Positions 8,523 to 18,442 of a stretch of 64,000 nt of DNA are shown piece by piece (within the stretch, counting starts at the first letter, position 1; each line of letters begins with the position of its first letter). The stretch is from Bacteroidales bacterium (GTDB lineage Bacteria > Bacteroidota > Bacteroidia > Bacteroidales > UBA4181), in the NCBI GenBank assembly GCA_017523725.1, contig JAFWVY010000066.1:44199-108198 (forward strand), given 5' to 3'. The position numbers and the translations under genes are program-made. The notes under the pieces were generated by a model that did not search any database, was not told the DNA's origin, and worked only from the letters and a program-made list of their open reading frames with translations.

Positions 8523-11500
8523 ATGACTATGAGAAACATTTACTCTGTCGGCCGTCTTTCCCGGTTCGGGTCGTGGCTGCTGATGCTACTCTGTTCATTG
8601 ACAGTCGCATGGGCGCAGGATGCGTTACAGCCCTATGCGGTTTACTACGATTTGGGAGATATGCCCACCCTCAGGCAGATGTTCGCGGACAACGGACAGG
8701 AACCGCGTACGCCGAGCGCTACGCCGAATACTGCACTTAAGACGTGGAATAATAATGATGCTGTTCCGGAATTCTATCTGGACAGAATCGCTAGCATGAA
8801 CGCTAATTATTTTGTCAGAGAGACAACTCCGGACAAGGCGCAGCGTGCTGTCGGCGGTGACTTTGTGCGTTCAGCCATGGGATGGAACCGTAACCTCAAG
8901 CTCGGTCTGCAGACGCCGTGGCTCAACCCTGGTCGGTACAGAGTATATATGAATACTTCATGGGACCAGAACAGCAAGGCCAAGACACAGACGCTTGCCG
9001 GAGTTACGCTGGACGGTGAACCGGCTACGCTTGGCAAGACTTATTTCTATAGCAACAACACTAACAACCGTTTTTACGGGCAGCAGAAGGAAATTCTGGT
9101 GACCAACCAGACTTATACCCGCTATGATTTCGGTTCGTTCCTGGGATGGGTGACGGTGACGGAACCCGGCCAGCACTGGCTGGAGATCAGCCTCACCAAC
9201 GGCAATGAATCGGATGCCATGCTCGACATGGTGCAATTCATTCCTGTCACGGCTGAGGACAATGATGCGGACTACATCTGGCCGAAATTCGATATGGGAG
9301 GCAACGCTCATTTTGAGGGTTACGATCCGGCTGATGTCGTCGATATTATCGGCGAAGGCGGTTCCCAGGGCAAGAAATTCTACCAGGTGAGCGACCCGTC
9401 GGTCTATGCTTCCGCGGCCGTTGCCAAGTTCGGTCTGGATGCCAACAAGGCGGTGACGGTGTACCGTTCCGACAAATGGACCCGTATTGCGGAATTCACG
9501 ACCAATGACGACGGACAGGCCATCGCCACGCTGCCGGCCGGTGATTTCTACTGGGCTTACGACGATGATCTTTCATGGACACTGAATGAGTTCACCATGG
9601 AAGGTGAGGACAAGGTTATCGGCGATGACGGTGACTTCAGCGAATTCGAGGGCCAGGCCCAGACGCTGACGAGTGTATTGACGGAGGAGGACATGATGTA
9701 CGGCTATGCCGGCATGCCGTACTCGCTGTCTTCCGGGCTGGGATTTGGTTCGATTGTATCCGACAATGAAGACGTCGCGATTTACGAGGACGGTCTGCTC
9801 AAGTTCGTCGGTTGCGGCGAAGCCAATATCACGGTGACCTCTGCAGCATCCGATTTCTATGCCACGGTCAGCGAAACGTTTGCGGTCAATGTGGCGAGAG
9901 CTCCGTTGACGATTTCTGTTGGAAACTACGACAAGAAACTGCATGAGGACATGCCTGAGTTCGAAATCGTGTACTCCGGTTTCAAACTGGGTGAGACGGA
10001 AGAAGACCTGATTTCTCCGGCTGTCGCCTCCTGCGACGCTGTGAAGGAATCCACCCGCGGTGAATATCCTATCACGCTCTCGGGTGCCGAAAGCGACAAT
10101 TACGAGATTACATACGAAAACGGTGTGCTGACCATCGGCCGTCTGGATCAGGTTGTCACCTTCGATCAGGACTTCGGAACGCTGGTCTATGGCGATACGC
10201 TGGAACTGACCGCCATTTCTGACGCCGAACTGGAGGTTTCCTTCTACAGCGCCGATGAGAACATCGTCCGGATTGACGGCAATATGGCGTATATGGTGGG
10301 TGCCGGCTCTACCACGATCACGGCCTTCCAGACGGGTAATGAAGATTATCTGCCTGCTGCTGACGTTGTGAAGAACATCACGGTCGGCAAGCGTCCGCTT
10401 TCGGTCATCGCCGACAACAACCTGGGTCTGCAGGGAGCTGCCGCTCCGGTCTTCGGATATCACTACGAAGGTTTCATCTTCGGGGATGACGAAACGGCCA
10501 TCTCGACCGATCCTGAATTCGTGACCGACGGTGTGACCGACGGCATTGTGACGGGCGACCTGACGGAATACAGCAATACGAACGATCCTTTGAACGCGTA
10601 TTCGGTCTATATGGTTCCGACCACCGGTATTGCCGACAACTATGAGTTGCAGCCGGTTCCGGGCACCTTCGTAGTCATTGCCGAGAAGATGAAACAGACC
10701 ATTCTGTTTGACGAATTCGTACCGACCTACAAGGGCACGCTGACCTTGAATGCGGTGGCGTATTCTGCCGGCCGCAAATCTACCTATGTGCCGACAAATC
10801 TGCCGATCAGATTCGAATCCAGCGATCCTTCCGTTTTGAAGATCGAAGGCGATCAGTTGACGGCGATTGACTTCGGTGAGGATATTGTGGTCACCGCCAT
10901 CGTCGAGGGTAACGACACCTATTACGAAGAATCGGTCGAAATGACGGTGAGTGTGGCCAAGGCACCGATCACCATCCGTGCCAACGATGTCGAGCGCACC
11001 GTATTTAATCCGGATCCTGAATTCTCCTACACTGTTTCGGGAGACTTCCTGTTCGATGATACCGAAGAAACCATCCGCGAAATCCTCTCTGATGCCACGA
11101 TCACGACGACTGCCCGCTTCCGTTCGAAAGCCGGTCGTTACCTGATCAATGTGAACGGTATCGAAGAATCCGACTACTATCAGTTCATCTATGAACCCGG
11201 ATATATCACGATTCATAAGGCTGCGACCGAAATCGTCGACTTCGGTGGAGCCTCGTTCACCATCGCTTACGGCGACCGTGCTGATATCACGGCCAAAGTT
11301 GTTTCCGACTTCATCGCTTCGACCGGTGAGGCTGGTATTGTCCAGGTTCCGTATATGACATCTGCCGACAGTACCATCGCCGACATTTATGTCACGGAGA
11401 ATGTCAGCTATGTTGTCGGTAATGGACTGGGAACCACAAATGTGTACGCCTACTTCCCCGGCAACGATTACTATGAGGCCTCTCCCGAAGTGACGACGAC

Positions 11501-13139
11501 ACACGAGGTCATCGTTGTCCCGCGTGAAATCACGCTGATCGCCGATGATGCCAGCCGTTATGCTTCGCAGCCGAATCCCGAATTCACTTACAGTGCTGTT
11601 GGTCTTTCTTCGACCTACAAAGTGGATGATCTGGAAGAGCTCTTCCAGGATCCTCTGGCTGTAAGACCGGTCCTCAAGACGGATGCCGACATCAACAGCA
11701 TGCGTGGCGACACCTATGAGATTTACTTTGACAATTCCGAAACCACGCCTTATCTGCCGAACTACGATATCGTCGGTTACAAGTCCGGTCACCTGACCAT
11801 CACCGGTGGTGTCCAGCAGACCATTGCGTTTGGTTTCGAACAGGTCAAACGTATTGAAACGGGTAATCCCTCTGAGTTCAAGTACAAACTGAGTGCGACG
11901 GCATCCTCCGGTCTGACGGTGACGTATTCGCTGGCTAACCCGAGTGTGGAATGTGCCACGTTGAACGGTGACATTCTGACGTTCGATACCTCGAAACCAA
12001 TGCGTAACCTGGTGATTATTGCTCATCAGCCCGGTAACAATTACTATGGTGCTGCGGATGACAGAAGCATCCAGTTCGGTCTGGTCCAGTTCCACGGTAC
12101 GGTAACTGACAGCTCGACCTACGAGCCCATTCCGAATGCCACGGTCCGGATCTATCGCGAGCAGAATATCGAGAGAACACCCGAACAGATTGCGGCTGAT
12201 TCGGAGAGTGGCAGAATTACCTATCCTGTTTCGGATATCTATGACCTGGTGGACGAAGTGTTGACGGATGGAGATGGTTATTACACCTCCACCTATGTGC
12301 AGGGTCTGTCCCGCTTCAAGATTGAGGTGATTGCGGGCGAAGGATACATGAATCTGTACTACAACTTCCTCTCCAACTCTACAGCCAGAGGCAGCAATGC
12401 TATCACCTACACGTGGTCCAATCCTGTAACCACGAGAGACCCGCAGGTCTTGAGCGGTTCTTCTTACCTGAGAGACTTCGAGATTCCGCCGCAGACGGTC
12501 ATGAAGGGTGCAGCTTCTGTCGAAGGCAAGGTCTTCGTCAGCGAAACGTCAGACTTTGTGAACTCTGTGGAGGACGTGACGGTCTACTTGTTCGCGGCTG
12601 TCAATCCGAGATCGGCTACGCCGCGCTTCACGCTCTTCTACTCCAGCCAGATCCCGACGCCGGAAATCAATGCGGCTTGGAAATCGTCTGGTACGTATAA
12701 GTTCGAGAACATCCCGTGGGGTAAATACTTCCTGGGTATCAGCTATCCGGGCGGTAACGCGGGTAACCTCTCCACTGGGTTTATCTTTACGGTTGACTCT
12801 GCATCGCTGGATACGGCTTATTATACGAGAGACTTCATGATTGTCGACCGCGACGCTTATGCGCAGACGATTACTGCGAGCGAGGATGATATCGCCGCTT
12901 CGCTGGTCGATGTGAATATCTATCCGAACCCGACGACGAACGGCATCTTCAGCATTGCAACGGCTGAAGGCGAATACACGCTGACCATCACCAACGCCGC
13001 GCAGCAGACGGTCTACGCTGCGAAGGTATCCTCCGCGCTGTATCAGGTTGATCTGTCCGGTCAGGCTGACGGTTTGTACATCGTCCGTCTCGACTTCGGT
13101 GGCAAGCAGATTGTCAAGAAGGTTACCTTGCTCAAGTAA
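8523..13139 (+). CDS. Large secreted MBG/Ig-like repeat protein with T9SS type A sorting domain
   Basis: A 1538-aa predicted cell-surface or secreted protein. Signal peptide at residues 1-31 (RFGSWLLMLLCSLTVAWA). A jelly-roll-like carbohydrate or golvesin-like domain follows (about 35-260). Four MBG-type repeats start near 460, 623, 814 and 1000, each paired with a bacterial Ig-like module (near 540, 722, 900, 1096; e.g. GAGSTTITAFQTGNEDYLPA). Two carboxypeptidase-regulatory-like domains (about 1190 and 1330) come before a C-terminal T9SS sorting domain (about 1463-1538) with VNIYPNPT, GLYIVRL and KKVTLLK. The ATG at 8523 was chosen for the signal peptide; the frame continues upstream to 8436. 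Ligand unknown. Confidence 0.9.
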   Translation: MTMRNIYSVGRLSRFGSWLLMLLCSLTVAWAQDALQPYAVYYDLGDMPTLRQMFADNGQEPRTPSATPNTALKTWNNNDAVPEFYLDRIASMNANYFVRETTPDKAQRAVGGDFVRSAMGWNRNLKLGLQTPWLNPGRYRVYMNTSWDQNSKAKTQTLAGVTLDGEPATLGKTYFYSNNTNNRFYGQQKEILVTNQTYTRYDFGSFLGWVTVTEPGQHWLEISLTNGNESDAMLDMVQFIPVTAEDNDADYIWPKFDMGGNAHFEGYDPADVVDIIGEGGSQGKKFYQVSDPSVYASAAVAKFGLDANKAVTVYRSDKWTRIAEFTTNDDGQAIATLPAGDFYWAYDDDLSWTLNEFTMEGEDKVIGDDGDFSEFEGQAQTLTSVLTEEDMMYGYAGMPYSLSSGLGFGSIVSDNEDVAIYEDGLLKFVGCGEANITVTSAASDFYATVSETFAVNVARAPLTISVGNYDKKLHEDMPEFEIVYSGFKLGETEEDLISPAVASCDAVKESTRGEYPITLSGAESDNYEITYENGVLTIGRLDQVVTFDQDFGTLVYGDTLELTAISDAELEVSFYSADENIVRIDGNMAYMVGAGSTTITAFQTGNEDYLPAADVVKNITVGKRPLSVIADNNLGLQGAAAPVFGYHYEGFIFGDDETAISTDPEFVTDGVTDGIVTGDLTEYSNTNDPLNAYSVYMVPTTGIADNYELQPVPGTFVVIAEKMKQTILFDEFVPTYKGTLTLNAVAYSAGRKSTYVPTNLPIRFESSDPSVLKIEGDQLTAIDFGEDIVVTAIVEGNDTYYEESVEMTVSVAKAPITIRANDVERTVFNPDPEFSYTVSGDFLFDDTEETIREILSDATITTTARFRSKAGRYLINVNGIEESDYYQFIYEPGYITIHKAATEIVDFGGASFTIAYGDRADITAKVVSDFIASTGEAGIVQVPYMTSADSTIADIYVTENVSYVVGNGLGTTNVYAYFPGNDYYEASPEVTTTHEVIVVPREITLIADDASRYASQPNPEFTYSAVGLSSTYKVDDLEELFQDPLAVRPVLKTDADINSMRGDTYEIYFDNSETTPYLPNYDIVGYKSGHLTITGGVQQTIAFGFEQVKRIETGNPSEFKYKLSATASSGLTVTYSLANPSVECATLNGDILTFDTSKPMRNLVIIAHQPGNNYYGAADDRSIQFGLVQFHGTVTDSSTYEPIPNATVRIYREQNIERTPEQIAADSESGRITYPVSDIYDLVDEVLTDGDGYYTSTYVQGLSRFKIEVIAGEGYMNLYYNFLSNSTARGSNAITYTWSNPVTTRDPQVLSGSSYLRDFEIPPQTVMKGAASVEGKVFVSETSDFVNSVEDVTVYLFAAVNPRSATPRFTLFYSSQIPTPEINAAWKSSGTYKFENIPWGKYFLGISYPGGNAGNLSTGFIFTVDSASLDTAYYTRDFMIVDRDAYAQTITASEDDIAASLVDVNIYPNPTTNGIFSIATAEGEYTLTITNAAQQTVYAAKVSSALYQVDLSGQADGLYIVRLDFGGKQIVKKVTLLK

Positions 13140-13156
13140 GCGTAACCGTTGAAATA

Positions 13157-13191
13157 AAAAAGAGCATCCCATGCGGGGTGCTCTTTTTTTT
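13157..13191 (+). terminator. Terminator of the MBG-repeat gene
   Basis: Stem AGAGCATCCC/GGGGTGCTCT (13161-13170 with 13175-13184, one wobble pair) with a four-base loop is followed by eight T. It begins 18 bases after the stop codon. Confidence 0.9.
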
Positions 13192-13499
13192 GTCATCATT
13201 TCGTCGTTCGTCTCGCTATAACTGCAGGAGTCCTTATGCCATGATGCGGTTTGTCTCACATTTTTTGTCTTGTCCTGCAGTATGTTCGTTCAAAGCATCT
13301 TTCCCCGCCAGCATAGAGGTTGATTACAACGAGAACTGCCACCGGTGGCCTGGAATAAGGCATTTGAAAGTACAGACCAGTTCAATCGATTTCCAGATCA
13401 AAAAAAGACTCCCTGCCAGGGAGGGAGCCTCAGATGAAAATTAAACACGTCCGGTAACGGAGGGCCTTGATGACGCTGCTTCCCGGCGAGTTTTTGTTG
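13192..13499. other. Intergenic region without a gene
   Basis: Between the two convergent genes I see only the terminator at 13400-13430. The short open frames here have no recognisable protein pattern and no start-site context. Confidence 0.6.
13400..13430 (-). terminator. Terminator of the alpha/beta-hydrolase gene
   Basis: On the minus strand, CTCCCT and AGGGAG pair around a short loop and are followed by a run of T (the A run at 13400-13406 on the plus strand). It lies about 70 bases after the hydrolase stop codon. Confidence 0.65.
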
Positions 13500-14414
13500 T
13501 TATTTACCGTCGATGAGTGCGTTTTTCTCGATGGTCCAGCCTTCGCGATGAGAAAGACCGCAGTCCGGACCTTGGAAAAAACTGGCTGCTTCCGCATCGC
13601 CTTTGAGCTGCCATTTCAACCAGGCGATAGCTGGGATGGAGAACTCTCCGCCGTGTGGACGGGCATAGGTGCCGCCATGGCCGACCGGATAATTGGCGGC
13701 GAAGGCAGGAACCTTGACAAGCCGATGGAAGTCATCCATGCCGTTTTCATAGGCGATGTCCCTTTCTCCGCCCAGGATGTAGATAATCGGTACCTTGATA
13801 TCCTGCAGTTTATCTTTTTCAGGCATCGGCATGTTCGGCACGGCGCCGGAAGGGTCGATGAACAGGCCGCTGTTGCAGATCATGATGGTTTTCAACCGCG
13901 GGTCGGTTGAATTATCCAACGCCTGGAGCCCGCCGCAGGACATGCCGGCTGCGGCAATATTGCTGACATCAATCCGTCCGTAATAAGGACTTTTTTTGTT
14001 CCCGTTTTGGGCAATGGCCCAGTCAATAGCCTCGATCTGTTGTGCAGAAGTGGACATGGGACCGACATATCGTTCATCGGTCATGGGGATATAACCTGTT
14101 GCGATGACCAGAAAACCATGGGAGGCTATTTCATTGAGGAACAACATGTGCTCCCAGGGAGAATTGGTGCAGGCGCCGTTCCCCCAGACAAGTACGGGCA
14201 GGGGATTCTTTTTCCCGAAGGGCGACAGGTCTGACGGGACGAAGATGGTATGTGCTTCGAGGGTGGAATCCTCCAACATCAGGGCTTTGTACGGGCCGGT
14301 TCCGCCTTCCTCGAGGAGACGGGACTGGGAAAACACGGGCGAATCGGGTCCGTTGTTGCAGGCGCCCAACAGCAGAAGAAAAGTTGCAATGGAGAAAAAG
14401 GAAGATTTTTTCAT
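13500..14414 (-). CDS. Alpha/beta-hydrolase lipoprotein (dienelactone-hydrolase or PET-hydrolase-like fold)
   Basis: A 304-aa predicted lipoprotein. The signal sequence MKKSSFFSIATFLLLLGAC ends in a lipobox. The mature part has an alpha/beta-hydrolase fold: PLPVLVWGNGACTN with the oxyanion region, nucleophile elbow GMSCGG (Ser in AAAGMSCGGLQAL), acid candidate GGERDIAY and histidine in VGHGGTY. Together these give a complete catalytic triad. The substrate is not evident; esterase or cutinase-like activity is plausible. It is a single gene ended by its own terminator. Confidence 0.82.
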   Translation of the reverse strand: MKKSSFFSIATFLLLLGACNNGPDSPVFSQSRLLEEGGTGPYKALMLEDSTLEAHTIFVPSDLSPFGKKNPLPVLVWGNGACTNSPWEHMLFLNEIASHGFLVIATGYIPMTDERYVGPMSTSAQQIEAIDWAIAQNGNKKSPYYGRIDVSNIAAAGMSCGGLQALDNSTDPRLKTIMICNSGLFIDPSGAVPNMPMPEKDKLQDIKVPIIYILGGERDIAYENGMDDFHRLVKVPAFAANYPVGHGGTYARPHGGEFSIPAIAWLKWQLKGDAEAASFFQGPDCGLSHREGWTIEKNALIDGK

Positions 14415-14560
14415 ATGCATAGAGTTTAGTGAGATTGTAAAGGTATGTAAACCTTTCCATATGTCTTGTGAATTGTCTCTCAAAACTCATCACAACGTAA
14501 AGACGGCTGTAACATGGTGAGAGTAGTGCTCCGGTTTATATGTCGGCAAATATAGGTATG

Positions 14561-14598
14561 CAAAAAGAGCCAGCCTGCAGAACGACAAGCTGACCCTT
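14561..14598 (-). terminator. Terminator of the tRNA-Gly/tRNA-Leu unit
   Basis: On the minus strand, AGGGTCAGC pairs with GCTGGCTCT (two wobble pairs) and is followed by TTTTT. It starts just past the tRNA-Leu 3' end. Confidence 0.7.
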
Positions 14599-14605
14599 TC
14601 GTTTG

Positions 14606-14691
14606 TACCCCGGGCGGGACTTGAACCCGCACAATCATCACTGATCACGGGATTTTAAGTCCCGCGTGTCTACCAATTCCACCACCAGGGC
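14606..14691 (-). tRNA. tRNA-Leu (anticodon TAA)
   Basis: An 86-nt class II tRNA with a variable arm (TGATCAGTGATGATTG region). Acceptor GCCCTGG pairs with CCGGGGT. Anticodon stem CGGGA/TCCCG holds loop CTTAAAA, so the anticodon is TAA. T loop TTCAAGT is present. CCA is not encoded. Confidence 0.94.
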
Positions 14692-14706
14692 AGGCCGGAT
14701 AAAGAA

Positions 14707-14731
14707 ATTCCCGATAGGTTTTATCGGGAAT
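14707..14731. repeat. Perfect 10-bp hairpin between tRNA-Gly and tRNA-Leu
   Basis: ATTCCCGATA (14707-14716) and TATCGGGAAT (14722-14731) form a perfect inverted repeat with a five-base loop. It sits in the spacer between two tRNA genes of the same orientation. It could be a processing signal or a weak terminator; on the minus strand the following tail is TTCTTTAT. Confidence 0.75.
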
Positions 14732-14738
14732 CTGGCTG

Positions 14739-14811
14739 AGCGGAAAACGAGACTCGGACTCGCGACCCCAACCTTGGCAAGGTTGTGCTCTACCAACTGA
14801 GCTATTTCCGC
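14739..14811 (-). tRNA. tRNA-Gly (anticodon GCC)
   Basis: A 73-nt cloverleaf. Acceptor GCGGAAA pairs with TTTCCGC. Anticodon stem CAACC/GGTTG holds loop TTGCCAA (anticodon GCC, reading GGC). T arm contains CGAGTCCGAGTCTCG. It is upstream of tRNA-Leu in the same unit and has its own -7 box. Confidence 0.94.
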
Positions 14812-14824
14812 ATGTTTTCGACGG

Positions 14825-14832
14825 CAAAGATA
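14825..14832 (-). promoter_or_regulatory. -7 promoter box for tRNA-Gly/tRNA-Leu
   Basis: TATCTTTG on the minus strand, 13 bases before the tRNA-Gly 5' end, matches TAnnTTTG. Confidence 0.6.
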
Positions 14833-14893
14833 GATAAAATCTGAATATCTCTGCAAATGGAGCGAAAAAAAATCGTGCGAAGCCGTTCTTTTT

Positions 14894-17503
14894 TTATTCC
14901 AATCCCATCAACTGTCTGATCTGATGGAGTTTATTAAGTGCTTGCAGGGGCGTCATCGAATTGATGTCCAAGGCTTTCAGCTCGTCGCGGATCTGCGACA
15001 GCACCGGGTCGTCCAGTTGGAAGAAAGACAATTGGTAGCCGCTGCGATTCTCTCCGAGCGTCTCAAGCGGCTTGGCGGTGACGGACTGGTCTTTGTTTTC
15101 TTTCTCCAGGTCCTTCAGGATGGCGTTAGCCCGGTTGACCACGCTGGGAGGCATGCCGGCCATCTGGGCTACGTGGATGCCGAAGCTGTGTTCGCTGCCG
15201 CCGCGTACCAGCTTGCGCAGAAACACTACCTTGTCAGCCAGTTCCTTGGTCGAGACATGGTAGTTCTTGATGCGTCCGAAGGTGTGCTCCATCTCGTTGA
15301 GCTCGTGATAGTGCGTGGCGAAAAGCGTTTTGGGCCGGCATGGCGATTCATGCAGGTATTCCGCCATGGCCCATGCGATGGAGATGCCGTCGTAGGTGCT
15401 GGTGCCCCGTCCGATTTCGTCCAGTAGCACCAGGCTCCGTTCTGAAATGTTGTTCAAGATGCTGGCGGATTCCATCATTTCCACCATGAAAGTCGATTCG
15501 CCCTGAGACAGATTATCGGAGGCGCCAACCCGGGTGAAGATCCGGTCGATGATGCCTATTTTCGCCGAGTCTGCCGGCACGAAACTGCCGGCCTGGGCCA
15601 TGAGCACGATGAGCGCTGTCTGCCGTAGCAGGGCCGATTTTCCGGACATGTTCGGTCCGGTAATCATCAGAATCTGCTGGTCATCGCGGTCAAGCAGCAC
15701 GTCGTTGGCGATGTAAGGCGAAGACGGTGGCAGCTGGCATTCGATGACCGGATGCCGTCCGGCCTTGATGTCAATGCAGTTGCCGTCGTTGAGCTCGGGG
15801 CGGTGGTAGTTGTGCGCTTCGGCGGCCCGAGCGTACGACAGCAGGCAGTCGATCTCGGCAATGGCGTGTGCGTTTTGCTGCAGTTCGGCAATATGCGGTA
15901 CCAGGTCTTCGACCAGGCGGTTGAAGAGTTCGTTTTCGAGCGTCGCGATGCGGTCCTCGGCGCTCAGGATCCGCGCCTCGAACTCCTTCAGTTCTTGCGT
16001 GATATAACGCTCGGCGTTGACCAGCGTCTGCTTGCGGGTCCAGTCTTCGGGCACCTTGTCCTTGTGTGTGTTGCGCACCTCGATATAGTAGCCGAAGATG
16101 TTGTTGAAATTGATCTTGAGCGACGGGATGCCCGTACGTTCGATTTCGCGCTGTTGCACCTGAAGCAGATATCCGGTACTGTTCCGGTGCAGTTCGCGCA
16201 ATTCATCGAGTTCCTGCGAGACATGCTCGGCGATGACGTTGCCTTTCGAAATCAGCATCGGCGCATTCTCGGAGATGTCGTGCGCGATGCGCTCAATGAG
16301 CGGGTCGCACGGCTGGATGGTCTCGCCCAGCTTCCGGAGACTCTCCGGGGCATCTTGTACCCCGTCCAGTGTCGTCCTGACCTGGCGGACTGCACACATG
16401 GCGTTCTTCAGTTGCAGCAGGTCGCGCGGTGTGGCGCGCCGGACCGCCAGCTTGGAGATAATCCGTTCCATGTCGCCCACCTCCTTGATGTGCGTTGCGA
16501 GCGCATCGCGCAGTTCGTCCGTGGCGAGCAGACAGCCGACAGCGTCCAGCCGGCCGTTGATGATCCCAGTGTCCTTGAGCGGCATCGAAATCCAGCGTTT
16601 CAGCAGCCGGGCGCCCATGGGGCAGGAGGTGAAATCGATGGTGCCGATGAGCGTGCGTCCGCCTTCGTTGGGCGAGTACAGCAGTTCCAGATTGCGGAGC
16701 GTGTATTTGTCCATGCTGACATAGGCGCTCTGGTCGATGCGCGTCAGGCTGCTGATATGGTCGGTTTCGGCATGCTTCGTCATGTCAAGGTAGTGCAGGA
16801 TCGCGCCGGCGGCCGTGATGCCGGCTGTCATCTCATCCACGCCGAATCCCTTGAGCGAAACCGTCTTGAAGTGGTGCAGGAGTTTCTCGCGTGTCGTTTC
16901 TGGATGAAAAGCCCAGTCCTCGAGCGGTGTCATGTAGAATTTGTCACCGAACACGCGTTTGAACTCGTTTTGTCCGGACCGTTCGACCAATACCTCGCGC
17001 GGTGCAAAATGAACAAGCAGTTTTTCGATGTAGGTGTCATCCCCTTCCGCAGCGAAGAATTCACCGGTCGAGATGTCCAGGCAGGAAAGCCCGTACAGCG
17101 CGCCTTCCTGATGCACGCAGGCCAGGAAGTTGTTGCTGTTGTGCTCGAGTACGTTGTCGTTGAGGACGACGCCGGGCGTCACCAGTTCGGTGACGCCGCG
17201 CTTGACCAGTGTCTTGGTGAGTTTGGGGTCTTCCAGCTGTTCGCAGATGGCAACCCGGCAGCCGTTCCTGACCAGTTTGGGCAGATACGTGTCAATGGCA
17301 TGGTAGGGGAATCCGGCCATTTCGACGCTGCCTTCCAGCTGGGACCGTTTGGTAAGCACGATGCCCAGAATCTGTGCCGCCCGTATGGCATCCTCGCCGT
17401 ACGTTTCGTAAAAATCGCCCACGCGGAACAGCAGTATCGTGTCGGGGTGCTGTGCCTTGATCTGCGCATACTGGCGCATCAGCGGGGTTTCGGATTTTTT
17501 CAT
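14894..17503 (-). CDS. mutS: DNA mismatch repair protein MutS
   Basis: Recognises base mismatches and small loops and starts mismatch repair with MutL. The protein is 869 aa, full length. Near the N-terminus [13 protein letters not shown] carries the Phe-x-Glu mismatch-reading motif. The ATPase end shows Walker A GPNMSGKS (about residue 615), Walker [17 protein letters not shown] and the ATHYHEL motif. No other repair gene is adjacent on this strand. A long antisense open frame over it is a shadow. Confidence 0.98.
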   Translation of the reverse strand: MKKSETPLMRQYAQIKAQHPDTILLFRVGDFYETYGEDAIRAAQILGIVLTKRSQLEGSVEMAGFPYHAIDTYLPKLVRNGCRVAICEQLEDPKLTKTLVKRGVTELVTPGVVLNDNVLEHNSNNFLACVHQEGALYGLSCLDISTGEFFAAEGDDTYIEKLLVHFAPREVLVERSGQNEFKRVFGDKFYMTPLEDWAFHPETTREKLLHHFKTVSLKGFGVDEMTAGITAAGAILHYLDMTKHAETDHISSLTRIDQSAYVSMDKYTLRNLELLYSPNEGGRTLIGTIDFTSCPMGARLLKRWISMPLKDTGIINGRLDAVGCLLATDELRDALATHIKEVGDMERIISKLAVRRATPRDLLQLKNAMCAVRQVRTTLDGVQDAPESLRKLGETIQPCDPLIERIAHDISENAPMLISKGNVIAEHVSQELDELRELHRNSTGYLLQVQQREIERTGIPSLKINFNNIFGYYIEVRNTHKDKVPEDWTRKQTLVNAERYITQELKEFEARILSAEDRIATLENELFNRLVEDLVPHIAELQQNAHAIAEIDCLLSYARAAEAHNYHRPELNDGNCIDIKAGRHPVIECQLPPSSPYIANDVLLDRDDQQILMITGPNMSGKSALLRQTALIVLMAQAGSFVPADSAKIGIIDRIFTRVGASDNLSQGESTFMVEMMESASILNNISERSLVLLDEIGRGTSTYDGISIAWAMAEYLHESPCRPKTLFATHYHELNEMEHTFGRIKNYHVSTKELADKVVFLRKLVRGGSEHSFGIHVAQMAGMPPSVVNRANAILKDLEKENKDQSVTAKPLETLGENRSGYQLSFFQLDDPVLSQIRDELKALDINSMTPLQALNKLHQIRQLMGLE

Positions 17504-17533
17504 GTGGGCGGGTAATGCAACTGTTTTGAACCA

Positions 17534-17563
17534 AAAGAGGATGACTGGAAGGCCATCCTCTTT
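17534..17563 (-). terminator. Terminator of the YwqK-like lipoprotein gene
   Basis: AAAGAGGATG (17534-17543) and CATCCTCTTT (17554-17563) form a perfect 10-bp stem. On the minus strand it is followed by TTTGG. It lies between the lipoprotein gene and mutS. Confidence 0.7.
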
Positions 17564-17590
17564 GTAAGCGAAAGATGCAGGAGCCGTGGA

Positions 17591-18298
17591 CTACATGGTC
17601 GTTTCGGCCTCCAGCATACCGTTATTGCCGTAGTTGGTCTTGTATGACACGCGCACGCGCACGTACTGTCCGCGGTGGGTGCCCAGCTGACCTACACCGG
17701 CGGGTGTGACGGAAACGGGAAGCCCTGTGGTTGCTTCCGGAGAAGCATACCAGTACATTTCCAGTCCTTTTCTTTCTTTCGAAAGCGAAATCTCCAACAG
17801 CGTGCTGCCGACTTTCTTCAGGACAATCTCGGGCTGGGCCACTTCTTCGCCGCTTTCACGGAATTCGCGGATGCCGGGAATCTGCTCGTTGTTGGCAAAC
17901 TGGGCGGCATAGGCTTTCACACCGTTCTTGTAATAGGTGATCATCAAGCCGTCGCGCTTGTCATCCTTGTAGTTGAGCTCCATGTTCAACTGGCCGGACT
18001 CGTAGTACAGCTTCGACGTGCCGTTACGCAAGCCGTCTTTGTAGGAAATCTCCATCTTCAAGGCACCGTTGTCGTAATATTCCTTGGAAATGCCTTCCGG
18101 TTTGCGGTTCACATACGGCATCTCAAGTTTCATGATGTGCTGCTCGTTGTACATCCGCTTGATGAAAGTAGTGGAGTCGTTCTTGTCGGGGAAATCGTAG
18201 TAGGTGCCGGTTCTCGGACCTTCCACATTGCCGCAGGCCGCCAGCAGGGCGATGCCGGCCAATGTCACACACGAAGAAAAAAATCTATTCATAGCCAT
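17591..18298 (-). CDS. YwqK/MORN-like repeat lipoprotein
   Basis: A 235-aa predicted lipoprotein. The signal sequence (FFSSCVTLAGIALLAAC) precedes three or more repeats of the form YYDNGALKMEISYKDG, YYESGQLNMELNYKDD and YYKNGVKAYAAQF (about residues 70-140), the MORN-like pattern of the YwqK family. The C-terminal beta-rich domain is not recognised. YwqK proteins are sometimes annotated as antitoxins, but no toxin gene is adjacent and a structural surface role seems more likely. Start at 18298 or 18292. Confidence 0.82.
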   Translation of the reverse strand: MAMNRFFSSCVTLAGIALLAACGNVEGPRTGTYYDFPDKNDSTTFIKRMYNEQHIMKLEMPYVNRKPEGISKEYYDNGALKMEISYKDGLRNGTSKLYYESGQLNMELNYKDDKRDGLMITYYKNGVKAYAAQFANNEQIPGIREFRESGEEVAQPEIVLKKVGSTLLEISLSKERKGLEMYWYASPEATTGLPVSVTPAGVGQLGTHRGQYVRVRVSYKTNYGNNGMLEAETTM

Positions 18299-18404
18299 TG
18301 ATTTAAAATTCAAGATTCGAGTGGCGGAACAACAGTCTGCCAATTGCGCAAAAATAATCATTTTTCGTTAGAAAAGACCTGGATGTCCGGACAAAAATAA
18401 AACG

Positions 18405-18412
18405 TATCTTTG
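18405..18412 (+). promoter_or_regulatory. -7 promoter box for lepA
   Basis: TATCTTTG matches TAnnTTTG. It overlaps the upstream ATG at 18410, which argues for the lepA start at 18443. Confidence 0.6.
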
Positions 18413-18442
18413 CCGGCGCGAGAACCTTCAGCCCTTTGTCTT

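Noticed and set aside
9573..12095. An 840-codon open frame antisense to the MBG-repeat gene
   Set aside because: No recognisable domains, and the composition follows the codon pattern of the sense gene. It is a reading-frame shadow.
13178..13444. Possible small gene after the MBG-repeat terminator
   Set aside because: The frame starts inside the terminator, has no family pattern and overlaps a second terminator.
15752..17515. A 587-codon open frame antisense to mutS
   Set aside because: It lies within a clear MutS gene on the other strand and shows no protein-family pattern.
17591..18298. Toxin-antitoxin system (YwqK-type antitoxin)
   Set aside because: No toxin gene is adjacent and the protein is a lipoprotein with MORN-like repeats.
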